Below, in pieces: positions 34,358-44,675 of a stretch of 64,000 nt of DNA. Below the pieces are notes generated by a model. That model was not told the DNA's origin. It worked only from the letters and a program-made list of their open reading frames with translations, and ran no database searches. The position numbers and the translations under genes were made by a program. The number at the start of each line of letters is the position of its first letter. The stretch's first letter is position 1. Source of the DNA: Spinellus fusiger (lineage: Eukaryota > Mucoromycota > Mucoromycetes > Mucorales > Phycomycetaceae); assembly GCA_025094145.1 (NCBI GenBank), contig JALLLS010000086.1, positions 1-64,000 on the forward strand. Reading direction: 5' to 3'.

Positions 34358-35509
34358 GTCAGGTCTACTTCCTTTTATCCAACTTTATAGTGTTTAATTA
34401 CACAGTCCATAGTCAATGCTAAAACATACAGACAGTAAGAAGAATCTTTTCAAACACATTAGCCAACCAAAGAAAACAAGTCGAGAATAAGAAACAGTCA
34501 GCTACTCAAGTCTCTAAAGATTATCTTGTTTATACTCTAGGAAGCTATTTGGATTAAAGTCTACTTTATTAAAGATGTAGACAATTACACTTTTTATATT
34601 AGTTTGGCATTTCTTCTTTGACTATGAATTTGTCTAATTTGCTGTTCTCAAGCAATAGATATGGTCTTCATAGAACATTCAAGCAGACTGGGAAGGGTAA
34701 CTGTCCTATCCTACAGTGTGTATAATCTTGGTCCTGTATTTTAAGTCCATAGAATTCAATAAAGTGATTTTATTGTAAATAAAGTTTATCTCTTCCCTGA
34801 AACATACATAGGACAAGAGAATGAGATCCATCTCTGAATTTACCGAAATGTTATTATAGTATAACCTTGATCCTTATAGCTTAAAAATATATCCTTTATT
34901 CTGTAATAAAGGGTAGTAAGGTTATCAACAGGACTACTAGAGAGATGAATGTATAGATATTGGGTCTCTAGCAGGGGCAAAGAAATAGAGTATTGGATAC
35001 AAAGACTGGTTTAAGGGAAATCAAAGTGGGTACATGAACAGGAACACAGCATACGATTTGAATACAACGGGTAACTAGGTAACTGTTCTTTAAGGAATTA
35101 TTTTCTTTCTAAAATGTTGTTGTAGTCTGCATTACTTTGGTAGTTCTGATTAAGCAAATGACTTGTGAAGTTTCGTTTTGTTCTCTTCTGTTCGGATATA
35201 AATACCTGCCAGACACACTGTCTGTTGTTCTTCATAACTTCTATCCTCTTTATTTTGTTTGCCTTTGTCTGGCATATAAACCAACAGTTGTGATCTAGTG
35301 AGTATATGTTTATTATGTCTGACATGTTAGTCAGTTTCTATCGTATATTATTTTACTATAATAAACCCAGTGAATCCGTTACAAAGACAAAGGCAGGAAG
35401 GTGCCAGTGCAAGGGTAATACGACACACACATAGAGAGTACATTAATGCATCTCGAACTCATTATTTTTACTGTTTTATTAGTGAAGAAAGGGTATTGGC
35501 ACCTAAAAG
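34358..35509. other. AT-rich spacer before the Fanzor-like relic
   Basis: No supportable gene. The part after about 35345 reads KPSESVTKTKAGRCQCKGN in one frame, which might be an older piece of the relic that follows, but I cannot prove it. Confidence 0.4.
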
Positions 35510-35963
35510 GATTGGAGTATGATCCTACCAAACTGCCAGTCGTTACTTATGGTACAGGAATGAAGGGAAAAAGATAATATCAAATTTAAAGGCCATTGTG
35601 TTGGTTTGCCAAGAATATTATATCAATCATTGAAAAAAGAGACAAAAGAGTGGTGATCTTCTTGTGGTTGATGTCGATGAGTTCTTTACATCGAGGGTAA
35701 GCATGATTGACCTCTCACTCAATATGAGAAGCTCTTCTAACAGTTACTCTGTTTTGTTTTCTTTTTTTGTTCTCAAGATCTGCCACACTTATAACACAAA
35801 TATCCTCACTGAGGTATTAGTGAATTTCAACACTATCCGCGCTTGCCAAGGTTGTGGAATTGTTTAGAACAGAGATGTGAATGCATCAAAGAATATCTAT
35901 ACAATTGCAGAAGAGTGTTCAAAGGGTCGCCACGGACCAGCTCCATTCTGTAGAAAAGAATAG
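35510..35963 (+). pseudogene. Fanzor/TnpB-like RNA-guided nuclease, C-terminal relic
   Basis: Reading across one frameshift (A-run near 35565-35571) and one candidate intron (35697-35777, GTAAGC..CTCAAG) gives HLKGLEYDPTKLPVVTYGTG, FKGHCVGLPRILYQSLKK, GDLLVVDVDEFFTSR, then ICHTYNTN..IRACQGCGIV, a stop (TAG 35865-35867), NRDVNASKNIYTIAEECSKG and a final stop at 35961. This order matches the end of TnpB/Fanzor proteins: the DE(F/Y)xTS motif with the RuvC-II glutamate, a CxxC..CxxC zinc ribbon, and the NRDVNASxN motif with the RuvC-III aspartate. One Cys of the first CxxC is missing. The N-terminal half was not found. Family knowledge: zygomycete fungi carry Fanzor genes in transposons. Clearly inactive. 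Confidence 0.75.
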
Positions 35964-35982
35964 ATATTCTTTGATGCATTCA
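35878..35982. repeat. Perfect 23-nt inverted repeat over the relic's 3' end
   Basis: Positions 35878-35900, which encode part of the NASKNIY motif, are repeated exactly in inverted orientation at 35960-35982, starting at the final stop codon. The loop is 59 nt. A transcript would fold into a strong hairpin. Confidence 0.9.
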
Positions 35983-37158
35983 TATTTTATATCGCCACAT
36001 CGAAAGTGGTTTCCTTCGGGATTCAGATATTTACAGGTAAATCTACATAATAATCTTTATTTAAGAACTAACATGAATACATCTTAATTTATTTTCACAC
36101 CTTTTCAAATCGATGTTATTTCTTAAACAATTGTATTTCGACTATTTCCTTTTATATCCCAAAGATCTCCTGGTGTGTACATGAGATAGATCACTACTAC
36201 TCTTGTACCTTAACAGCCTGTATTGAATAAACAACTGTTGAGTTATACGTATTCTTTAGACTAGACACAGCTTGATCTATAGGATAAAGAGGCTTGTGTA
36301 TTTTCTTTTCTTTTTTAATCCTATTACATTCTATGCTACTAGAATGGTACGTCACGCGTTCTCTATGGTTATTTTATGTTTTCCTCGTTATTTTAAGAGA
36401 AAAAGGAGAACATTGATACCAATTTTGAAACAGGTTGAATTCGTCAACAGCAGAGCCCAATGCATTAACTATTTATTTATTTTTACAAGGAGAGAAGTTA
36501 AAAAGATATAAAGAATATCCAATACAACTACTTTACGGTAGGGTTCAAATGGTCATGAGTCTTTGAAATCTATTCCAAATGGTAAGCTTTTTTTTTACCT
36601 TGAATTTATCATTTGTAAGAACCTCAATAGAATTTCTTATTTCTAAAGAAGAAGAAAGAACTTGAGAACAATGATGAGAAAGAAGAAGAAAAATAGGGAA
36701 AAAATTAAGGCTTACAGCATACAGATATTAATTTAATATTATTTCAACTTAACAATAGTTAATGAATACCATTTTAAGCTAATTTTGAACTAATTTTATT
36801 TATGTAAACCATAGCATTTATATTAATAGAATACCACAATAGATTTTCATAGATAAATGTTCATTAGCTGGAAATTTTCAAGTCGAATAAAGACATATTC
36901 ACTATAAGTTGTATTCAACTGCCTGAATCTGATGACTTGTCATATACAGTATAACTTTTACTCTTTTATGCTAAATGTATTCTATTGAACATGCACTAAA
37001 AGTATTGACAAATTAAATATTAATAAACAGTCCTTAATTTATTCGTGGTGTCATTTAATATATATGTAATCCGATAGAGACAGAAACATTCATTTATTTA
37101 TATAAAGACGTTTCTATAACACTTAAATGTACAGTGTTTCTTTTTTTATACTTTTGAA
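35983..37158. other. AT-rich spacer
   Basis: No gene recognised. An inverted 30-bp match to the start of the dispersed repeat at 31283 lies at 36150-36180. The region directly before 37159 should hold the pyrophosphatase promoter. Confidence 0.5.
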
Positions 37159-38623
37159 ATGATGGCTCAAAGATACATTCTCCTGATAGTTATTTTACTG
37201 ACTCCTATCTTTGCCACAGAATTCACTCGACGTGTCCTAGGCACACCCCACACATCTGGACATAAAATATATTTTGGTATTCTTTTATAGATGGTACTAT
37301 GGGCATCTTTGTACATCTATAATAACACACCTTGACATTGATATGTACTCAAAGAAAAAGAAGGCCATGTTATCTCTCCATTTCATGACATTCCACTTTT
37401 TGCCAACACCAACAGAACCCTATTGAATATGATAGTAGAAATACCTCGATGGACAAATGCAAAGTTTGAGGTAATGAATAGGGTTATAAGTAATAAGCAA
37501 TAATGTTGACATTAATGACAATAATAAAACTCGCCTCCTTTTTATTTTAATTTTAAATTCCATCCATTGCTGCTACTGCTACTGCTACTACTGCTTCTCT
37601 CGAAATAGATCAATAAGGAAATCTTATTCAATCCTATTGTCCAAGACATGGAAAATGGAAGACCACGCTTTATATCCAATATATTTCCATACAAAGGATA
37701 TTTATGGAATTACGGCGCCTTTCCACAGGTAAGAATAGGAAATTCCAAAAAGGAGAATCCCACAACACACCTTGTCTTATTTTATCTCATCATGGCCAAT
37801 ACTCTAGACATGGGAAGATCCTAACCACATTACACCAGAGTCCAATACATTAGGCGACAATGATCCCATCGATGTTCTTGAAATTGGAGAACATGTTGCC
37901 CAGATTGGAGAGATCAAACAAGTGAAGCTTCTGGGCATTCTTGGCCTTATAGACCAGCACCAGACGGACTGGAAAGTCTTAGCCATTGATGTGAATGATC
38001 GCCTGGCATCCAAACTTAATGGTAAGAAAGAATAGGTTTATTTGTGTTTCTTTTCATAACAATAATAACAATAATAATAAAGAAGACTTACTCTTCTTCT
38101 CTGTCTCTTTTGGTGTTATTGCTTTTAGATATTGAAGATGTTGAGAAAGAAATGCCAGGTCTTATTGATGAAACAGTACGACTTTTGGTTGTCTACAAAA
38201 CACCAACAGGTAGAAAGAGAAACAAGATAATGTTTCATGGAAAACCACAGAATAAGGTAAATCAAGAAAGTATATTTATATTCCTTGAGAAACTCATTCT
38301 GTAGAACTATGCAATGCAACGTGTGCTGGAAACATACGACTATTGGAGGGCACTTGTCAATGGCACTGCAGATAAGAAGACTATACAAACGTAGGTGGTG
38401 TATTGAATCCACTGTCTAATCCTATAGAGTCAATCTCTCCGTGGAGGAGTCTCCTTATCGATGGCCCATGGACAATGAGATTCGTTTAGATGATTCATAT
38501 GTAAGTTAGAAGTAGGTGGCTGGTGAGTGTATTGATCTCTTTCTTTCTTAGACCCCACCACTCACTGTCATCAGCCCCTCCTCTTCTTCCTTTGATACAT
38601 GGCACTATGTCCATGATCAATAG
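37159..38623 (+). CDS. Family I inorganic pyrophosphatase with N-terminal signal peptide
   Basis: The first exon encodes [19 protein letters not shown], a good secretory signal, then [17 protein letters not shown]. The enzyme follows in about eight exons: [64 protein letters not shown], the family signature [11 protein letters not shown] (metal-binding Asp residues), [30 protein letters not shown], and a tail ending YVHDQ at 38623. It hydrolyses pyrophosphate to two phosphates with Mg2+. The classical fungal enzyme is cytosolic and lacks a signal peptide, so this is probably a second, secreted or endomembrane form. Introns are short and GT-AG. Looks intact. Confidence 0.93.
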
Positions 38624-38750
38624 CTCAGCCAACCAACAGAGATAGATATAAATATAAATATGTATATGTATTTATAAAGAGAGAGAGAGAGAGAACGAAA
38701 AAAAAAAAGATATAACATTTCATCATTCATAATAATAATAAAAACATTCT

Positions 38751-40637
38751 TCAGTTATTGAAAAGGTACTCTACTGCTGCTTGTACGTTTCCACCTGTAG
38801 CTAATAATGCACGTACATTGGCTTGCTTATCAGAGAATCCCATATCTGCCAACTGTCCCAATTGTGTACTAAATCGTGTTTCTGGTGGTTCCAAGGGTGC
38901 CTGTGGTACTGCACTTGACATTTGACTGTACAGACACAAGTCAATCCTCTTCTTCTTCTTTGTACTGTAGTCGGTGACTCACCTTGGATTCCATGCATTG
39001 TTCATTCCCATGGACCCATCCCACTGAAGTGGATTCGATGGATCTACATTTGGATTTCTCAGCATCTCAGTCAGGCGCATGCTTGCTTGTACAAAATCAG
39101 GCTGTGCCCATAGTGGTAAAGAGGCATCTGTCGTGGGATTATTGGTAGGTGTGGCTCCATGGGCAGGCATCTTTATAGAATCAACATTGAATGTCTTTTT
39201 TCTTTCTTTCTTTCTTTCTTTCTTTTCTTTTCTAGACTGGACTAGTCTTTCTTACCGAGGGATTCTGTGCTCCTGTGGGATTACCTAGTAGACCTGATCA
39301 TTTGTTTAGGAGGGTGTTTTTCTATAGATCTCTACTTACTGGAGAATGGATTGAATCCCTGCGACATGCCAGGATGAGCCAATGGATTCATAAAAAGAGG
39401 ATTATTGTTGTTATTGTTGTTGTTATTAGTATTAGTCATAGTAGAAGTAGTAGTGGTAGTCGTGGTAGAGTGAGTGGAGGCTGACTGAGCCCATGGATTG
39501 GGAAGTGCTTGTGTATTAAGCTGGTTCTCTATTCTCCAGAGTGAGTTCCTGCTCTACCTGTCTTGTGTGTGTGTGTGTGTGTGTCTATATCTTACCTGGT
39601 ACACTAGACACATTCATCTCTCTTGCCATTCTTTCATTGGCTTCATCTGAAGAAGTAGGGTTTGCATCTAGAGCAGATCCCAAAGGTGCTTGGAATGTGC
39701 TGTACAGTCGCTGCAAGTGATTGAATCCTCCTGGCAGTGCCTGTTACAGTATCAGCAGACAGCATTAGTAGAGTGTCTTTTACAAACAATTCTCTTTTTC
39801 TCCTCTTCTCCTCTCTGCTGTAGTGTGGTGGTGTTACCTCAATGTTGGATAGAGCACGGTCGTTGTTTCTCTGCATCTCTCTCATCAATTCAGGATTCCT
39901 AGTTGCTGTTAGTTGTATTTTACTATAAGCAACACTACCGCATCATCTCCATGGACTGCTGTAAGAAAGAAGGATTGTTGATCATATGGCCTATTTCTGG
40001 GTTCTGCTCGACCAGTGCCTGCATCTGAGGGTTGCTCATAAGAATAGAACGTACAAAATCTACCTGGATAAGCACACCATGAGACAAGCAGACACTGCTT
40101 ACCTGGGTTGCTGAGGAGTCCTTGCATAGCAGGAGAGTTCATCATGGAACGCATACTATCTGAATTCATGAAGGAAGGGTCCATTCCCATCATACCTCCC
40201 GGTGCACTAAAGGGAGAAGCACTGAAGGAGGTGGGTGGGGGTTGGGAGAGAGAAGGTACTGTGGTGTTGGCAGTGTTGGCAGTGTTGGCAGCAGGACCTG
40301 AGGCTGAGACTACTTCCTGTGGCGGCTTCTTCTTGGCAGAAGAACGGACCAAATAGATAGTATGTCCACTGGCAATGCCTTTTTATTAAAGAAAGAGAGA
40401 GATGAGATAATAGAGAAGAGCTTCACGGTGTGCAGTGTGGGTGTCCTTACCATAAGTACTACATTGGTCTTCATCCTTCAGTATCTGGCCAGAATACACT
40501 AGTTTTATGTCACTAGCCTTCAACTGCCCCATCAACTGTCCAATCTGGTCCTTGAACTCCAACACAGTGGCTTCAAGGTCAAGGTCCACTTGGAGAACAC
40601 TTTCAGTGAAAGGCTTGATCTTCACACGAATGACCAT
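38751..40637 (-). CDS. DSK2: Ubiquilin / Dsk2 ubiquitin shuttle protein
   Basis: Minus-strand gene beginning MVIRVKIKPFTESVLQVDL at 40637, a ubiquitin-like domain that continues VLEFKDQIGQL and IKLVYSGQILKDEDQ. The next exon finishes it with HTIYLVRSSAKKKP. STI1-like Met/Pro/Asn-rich repeats follow (MNSPAMQGLLSNP and the ones near 39980-40050, NPEMRE-type blocks near 39880). The middle near 39400-39300 encodes NPLFMNPLAHPGMSQGFNPF. The last exons carry RLTEMLRNPN and a C-terminal UBA domain, FSTQLGQLADMGFSDKQ then NVRALLATGGNVQAAVEYL, with the stop at 38751. It delivers ubiquitinated proteins to the proteasome. Several introns; boundaries in the middle were not all fixed. Divergent from the rhodanese gene. 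Confidence 0.93.
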
Positions 40638-40879
40638 TGCAGTGGTTCTTTTGTCTATAAAGCGTACAGCAAGCTCACACCCCACACCCACCCAAAAAGA
40701 GTGTCCTTGTCTGACGTAATCGGATGCCCCCTACTCCACGTGACAAGGGCTGTTCTGACCGACATTCCACTGTCCAGATGTGTCACGTGAAGAAGGAAAA
40801 AAAAAAGACCCCAAGAAGAGAATGTAAGCAAGAGAGAAAAAGAAAGAGAGAGGGGGGGAGAAAGAGAAAGAAGCCTTTT
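40638..40879. promoter_or_regulatory. Divergent promoter with two CACGTG boxes and a TGACGTAA site
   Basis: 242 bp between the DSK2 and rhodanese start codons. CACGTG occurs at 40737-40742 (in CCACGTGAC) and 40784-40789 (in GTCACGTGA). TGACGTAA lies at 40712-40719. The first is the core of Cbf1/bHLH sites, the second of bZIP (CRE/ATF) sites. A purine-rich GA tract precedes the rhodanese ATG. Confidence 0.6.
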
Positions 40880-41584
40880 ATGACCATGTTGTCTCGCTAT
40901 GGACTTACCCTACTGACAAAGCGCAGTGCACTTTACTCGAGTCGTCTGCCACTCTGTCTACCAGTCACACGTCTTCCTTCTTCCTCTTCCTCTTCCTCTT
41001 CCTCTTCTCTCTTCTTCTTTAGCACAGACAGCAACTACCAGTTTGAAGATATTCAGTCACTCATCAAGGACAAGAGGGTAGGTTTTGTTGCAAGTAGGTT
41101 GTGCTGGCAGGACTACACTCTCTAAGGGTGTTTATGGTAGGACTACTATCTGATTGATGTTCGAGAAGAAGCCGAGTGGAAGGGAGGGTTTATTCCTACT
41201 GCTAAGAATGTTCCACTGGTGAGTCCCACTTGCACTCTTCTTGGCAGCAGAGGCTGATGATTGCATTGATGATTGCATTGGCGTCTGCTACAACACCTAT
41301 TACTGTTGACAGAGCCAGTTTGCTACAGCATGGCAGTCACCCCAGACAGCTTTCCAGGCCACGTATGGGTTTGAAAAACCTCCCCTCAGCGCCACAGTGG
41401 TGCTGTACTGTAAGGCAGGTGTCCGTAGTGCCAGAGCAGCCGAGCATCTGCGCCAATTGGGTTATGAGAAGTAGGTCCATGTCTCCCAATGGCCTTTGAT
41501 TGATAAGACACTGACGACTCTTGTAGCATTCGTAATTATAGTGGGAGCTGGGATGATTATGCCGAGAGAACCCAGCGCACTTGA
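40880..41584 (+). CDS. Mitochondrial-type single-domain rhodanese
   Basis: Four exons in phase: 40880-41077, 41141-41218, 41313-41470 and 41527-41584, giving 163 residues. The N-terminus (MTMLSRYGLTLLTKRSALYS, later a ten-Ser run) is basic, hydroxylated and free of acids, as in mitochondrial presequences. The rhodanese fold follows: YYLIDVREEAEWKGGFIPTA, TAFQATYGFEKPP, and the active-site loop VLYCKAGVRSARAAEHL with the catalytic Cys, then LGYENIRNYSGSWDDYAERT. Similar yeast mitochondrial proteins (Rdl type) have thiosulfate sulfurtransferase activity. The first intron contains a decoy acceptor followed by the same GACTAC as the true exon start. Intact. Confidence 0.92.
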
Positions 41585-42081
41585 TCCCAAACAAACGCTT
41601 TCTTTTCGCCCCCTTTATCCCCCTTTGAACGCATGTTCCTTATTTCTTTCTCTTCTCTCTTCTCTCTTCTCTCTTCTTCTCTCTCTTTACGACTACTTGC
41701 TTGTTTCTATCTGTTCTGCTGTGGTTTGTTGCTGCTGTTTATGGAAGAAACACAACCATAGCATCAATAAATAGAATAAACAGGATACATCTCCCCTCTG
41801 CCATCAGATCGAGGGAGTGAGAGATAGATAGATATAAAACAAGAAATATAAAATATAAAATAAGAAATATAAGAAATATAAGAAATATAAGAAAAAAGGT
41901 GAGTATTTCTAATCCAATAAGCTACGTCCCTCTTTGTGTTTTGATGATGTTGGAAGCAACTTGCCCCTTTTTCTTTCTTTCTTATTTCTTATTTCTTGTT
42001 TCTTATTTCTTATTTCTTATTTCTTATTTCTTATTTTGGATCTGCAGCACCCTCACTGTTCTTTACCTCTTCTTCATTATT
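41585..42081. other. Spacer with CT-rich and AAATATAAG repeats
   Basis: Contains CTCTTCTCT tracts (41645-41690), AGAAATATA repeats (41838-41893) and TTTCTTATT repeats (41978-42036) just upstream of the G alpha start. No gene. Confidence 0.65.
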
Positions 42082-43644
42082 ATGGGCCTTTGCTTGTCGT
42101 CAGAAGAAAGGGCTAAAAAGAACCGCAGTCACTCCATTGATCGCACCCTCAAAATCGACAGTGCCAAACTCAACCTAGAGTGCAAAGTACTGCTGCTAGG
42201 TAAAGAAATGGCCACACAGAACCCCCCCTCATCCACTGATGCACTTTGTCAGGGAGCGGAGAATCAGGCAAATCAACCATTGTAAAGCAGATGAAGGTGA
42301 TTCATCAAAATGGCTATACAAAAGAGGAACTGTACAGCTGGAGACCCATTGTGTACAAGAACCTGCTGGACTCTGCACAGGCATTGGTCACTGCAATGCA
42401 CAAACAGCAGTACATGTATCACCATGAGAAGAGTCAGGTAAGGGCCCTCCATCCATGGCACACTCGGTGGACTGACATGGAGGGATCGATGGCCAGCACC
42501 ACGCACAGATCATCAGCCAGTACCAGCTGCAGGAAACAACCCACTCTGTGCTGGGACAGGAGGTGGTAGAGGCCATCAGTGGTGTATGGACAGACAAGGC
42601 AGTGGGTCAATTGCTTGAGCAGGCATCAAGTGAATTCTACCTTATGGACTCAGCACCCTAGTAAGTGGTCTTTGAGGAAAGAAAGAAAAGAACATGGACT
42701 TGACAGAGGCCTCTCATTAGCTTCTTTGATCATGTCAAGCGACTGGGCCTGCCAAACTACCTGCCCACAGTCCAGGATGTGTTGTGTGCACGCTCAAAAA
42801 CAACAGGTATCATTGAGACTCGCTTTTCTGTGCCCAAACTCAATATCCAGTGAGTGTTTTTATTTGTATCTGTAGAAGTCTCTCCTTCTATAAGAGAGAG
42901 AGAGAGAAGAAGAGAGAAGAAATAAGAGAGACTGACGAACATGTCTTTCATTTATCTGTATGGATGCACTCCTTAAAGCATGTTTGATGTGGGTGGACAG
43001 CGATCAGAGCGCAGAAAGTGGATCCATTGCTTTGAGGCAGTCACAACCATCCTGTTCTGTGTGTCGCTAGGAGAATACGACCAAGTGCTCCTAGAGGAAT
43101 CCCAGCAGGTAATCCCATCCACCTCCCACGTCCTATTCAATATCTTGCTGATATCTCTCTGCTAGAATCGGATGATGGAAAGCCTGGTGCTATTCGAATC
43201 TGTCATCAACAGCCGCTGGTTTGTCCATACATCTGTTGTGCTCCTGCTCAACAAGGTCGATGTGCTAAAGTCAAAGCTCACCAAAGTACCACTGGAGCGG
43301 TATTTCCCTGACTATGGAGGTAAGGAAGAGTTGCATCGAGTAGGAAGACTGATGTCTACCCAAGGAGGTGGAGATGTCATCAAGGCGATCAAATACTTCA
43401 ACTGGCGATTCAGACAGACCAACAGAGCCAATCTGAAGCTGTACACTCAGTAAGTGACTGTCCCCTACAAAGGCACTCTCACTCATATGTCCGCCTTGTC
43501 TTAGCTTTACACAGGCAACCAATACCTCCAATGTAAGTGACAGTCCCGTGACGTGTACTGAGCATGGGATAGATTCGAGATGTGTTTGCTGCCATTGAAG
43601 ATACCATTGTACAAACCTCCTTGCGAGAATCAGGCATGTTGTGA
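42082..43644 (+). CDS. Heterotrimeric G-protein alpha subunit
   Basis: The gene starts [18 protein letters not shown]. Gly2 and Cys4 fit N-myristoylation plus palmitoylation. The P-loop [15 protein letters not shown] is split by the first intron. The helical domain has [15 protein letters not shown]. The switch I region reads [16 protein letters not shown], with the Arg and Thr needed for GTP hydrolysis and Mg. Switch II is [17 protein letters not shown] with the catalytic Gln. [13 protein letters not shown] is the guanine-specificity NKxD motif, and [14 protein letters not shown] contains the TCAT-like loop (here TQATNT). It ends SLRESGML, without a Cys four residues from the end, so it would not be a pertussis-toxin-type substrate. 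Eight or so exons with short introns. It couples membrane receptors to cAMP or MAPK signalling. All nucleotide-binding motifs are intact. Confidence 0.95.
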
Positions 43645-43939
43645 TGTCATCTCTTCTCTCTTTCCCTTTATGCATTCCCACTTTCTATACCCATCACATG
43701 TCACCCATTCTACTTTCTACTCCGTCACCCTTTAGGTTGCCCTTTTTCCCTTTCTTTGTAAACTTCTTTGCTCTTTCTTTTGTTTGTTTGTTTGTTTGTT
43801 TCTAATATAGTCCATCCATTTATCCATGCTCTTCTGTGTCTGGCATTTCCTTTTTCATCTTTCTTGGCCTTTGTAGAGAAAAGTGTGAGAGAATGAGAGA
43901 ATGTTTGTAGATGTGCCTGTGTGCAATGATTCAGACAAT

Positions 43940-44345
43940 TATAAATAACGAGACTGAACAAGGATGATTTTTATTGATTGAACAAGGGACTATAATAATA
44001 ATAGTAATAATAATAATAATAATAATAATAGTAATAGTAATAGTAATAGTAATAATTAAAAGAAAAAAGAAAAAAAAGAGAGGGTGCTTATCGTTCAGTG
44101 GCTTCTACCTTGTGGTAGCATTATTAGATTCAACCTTATGGTTGGCTCACTGGATAAGCACTCCATTATAGAATTATCAGTTAGTATGAGTCTGGACTCA
44201 ATTGACTCTTGATAGGTCAATAGTGTTTTGTTAATGATTAATGAAGATAGACCGCATAGAAGGAAGGAGTGTCCATCCGTTGCAGGGCTACTGGCCATAG
44301 GAGTTCCCTGCTCCTATCCGCTGAAGATGGGATTTAAGATAGACC
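43940..44345. mobile_element. Partial copy of the long-TIR MITE, one end only
   Basis: From about 43945 the sequence AACGAGACTGAACAAGG, then GGTGCTTATCGTTCAGTGGCTTCTACC split by an AAT/AGT microsatellite, CTTATGGTTGGCTCACTGGATAAGCAC and CATTATAGAA, matches the element at 54474-55153 in order. The opposite terminal repeat was not found, so this is a truncated or rearranged copy. Confidence 0.65.
43990..44056. repeat. AATAAT / AGTAAT trinucleotide tract
   Basis: Uninterrupted trinucleotide array, inside the partial MITE copy. Confidence 0.9.
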
Positions 44346-44522
44346 AATGAACATGCCCATATCATTGATGGCAGCATCTGTCTCCTTTCTTCTTCTTCCA
44401 TGATCTTCACTACAGACCTACAGACTATAGAGTGCAATGACACCCTATGACACTTTACTGCCTGTCAGAAATAGAATGCAGATCATTGACAAGGAAGCAA
44501 GGGCGAGACATCAAAAGAGTCT

Positions 44523-44572
44523 TTATTTATATTTATATTTATATTTATATTTATATTTATATTTATAATAAA
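44523..44572. repeat. TTTATA hexamer array
   Basis: Eight copies of a TTATAT-type hexamer, 100 bp upstream of the bromodomain gene. Confidence 0.9.
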
Positions 44573-44675
44573 TATCTAAATAAATAAATAAACATAAGAT
44601 GACGGGGATGGAATGTGACAGCGTGACATAACAACACGCTGTGTAGATTCTTTGTTTGGGGCGGAGAGCTGCAAC

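Noticed and set aside
3758..40637. Idea of a ubiquitin-pathway gene cluster (LTN1, elongin-B-like, RING-CH, F-box, DSK2)
   Set aside because: The genes are interspersed with unrelated ones, on both strands, over 37 kb, and such genes are common in any eukaryote.
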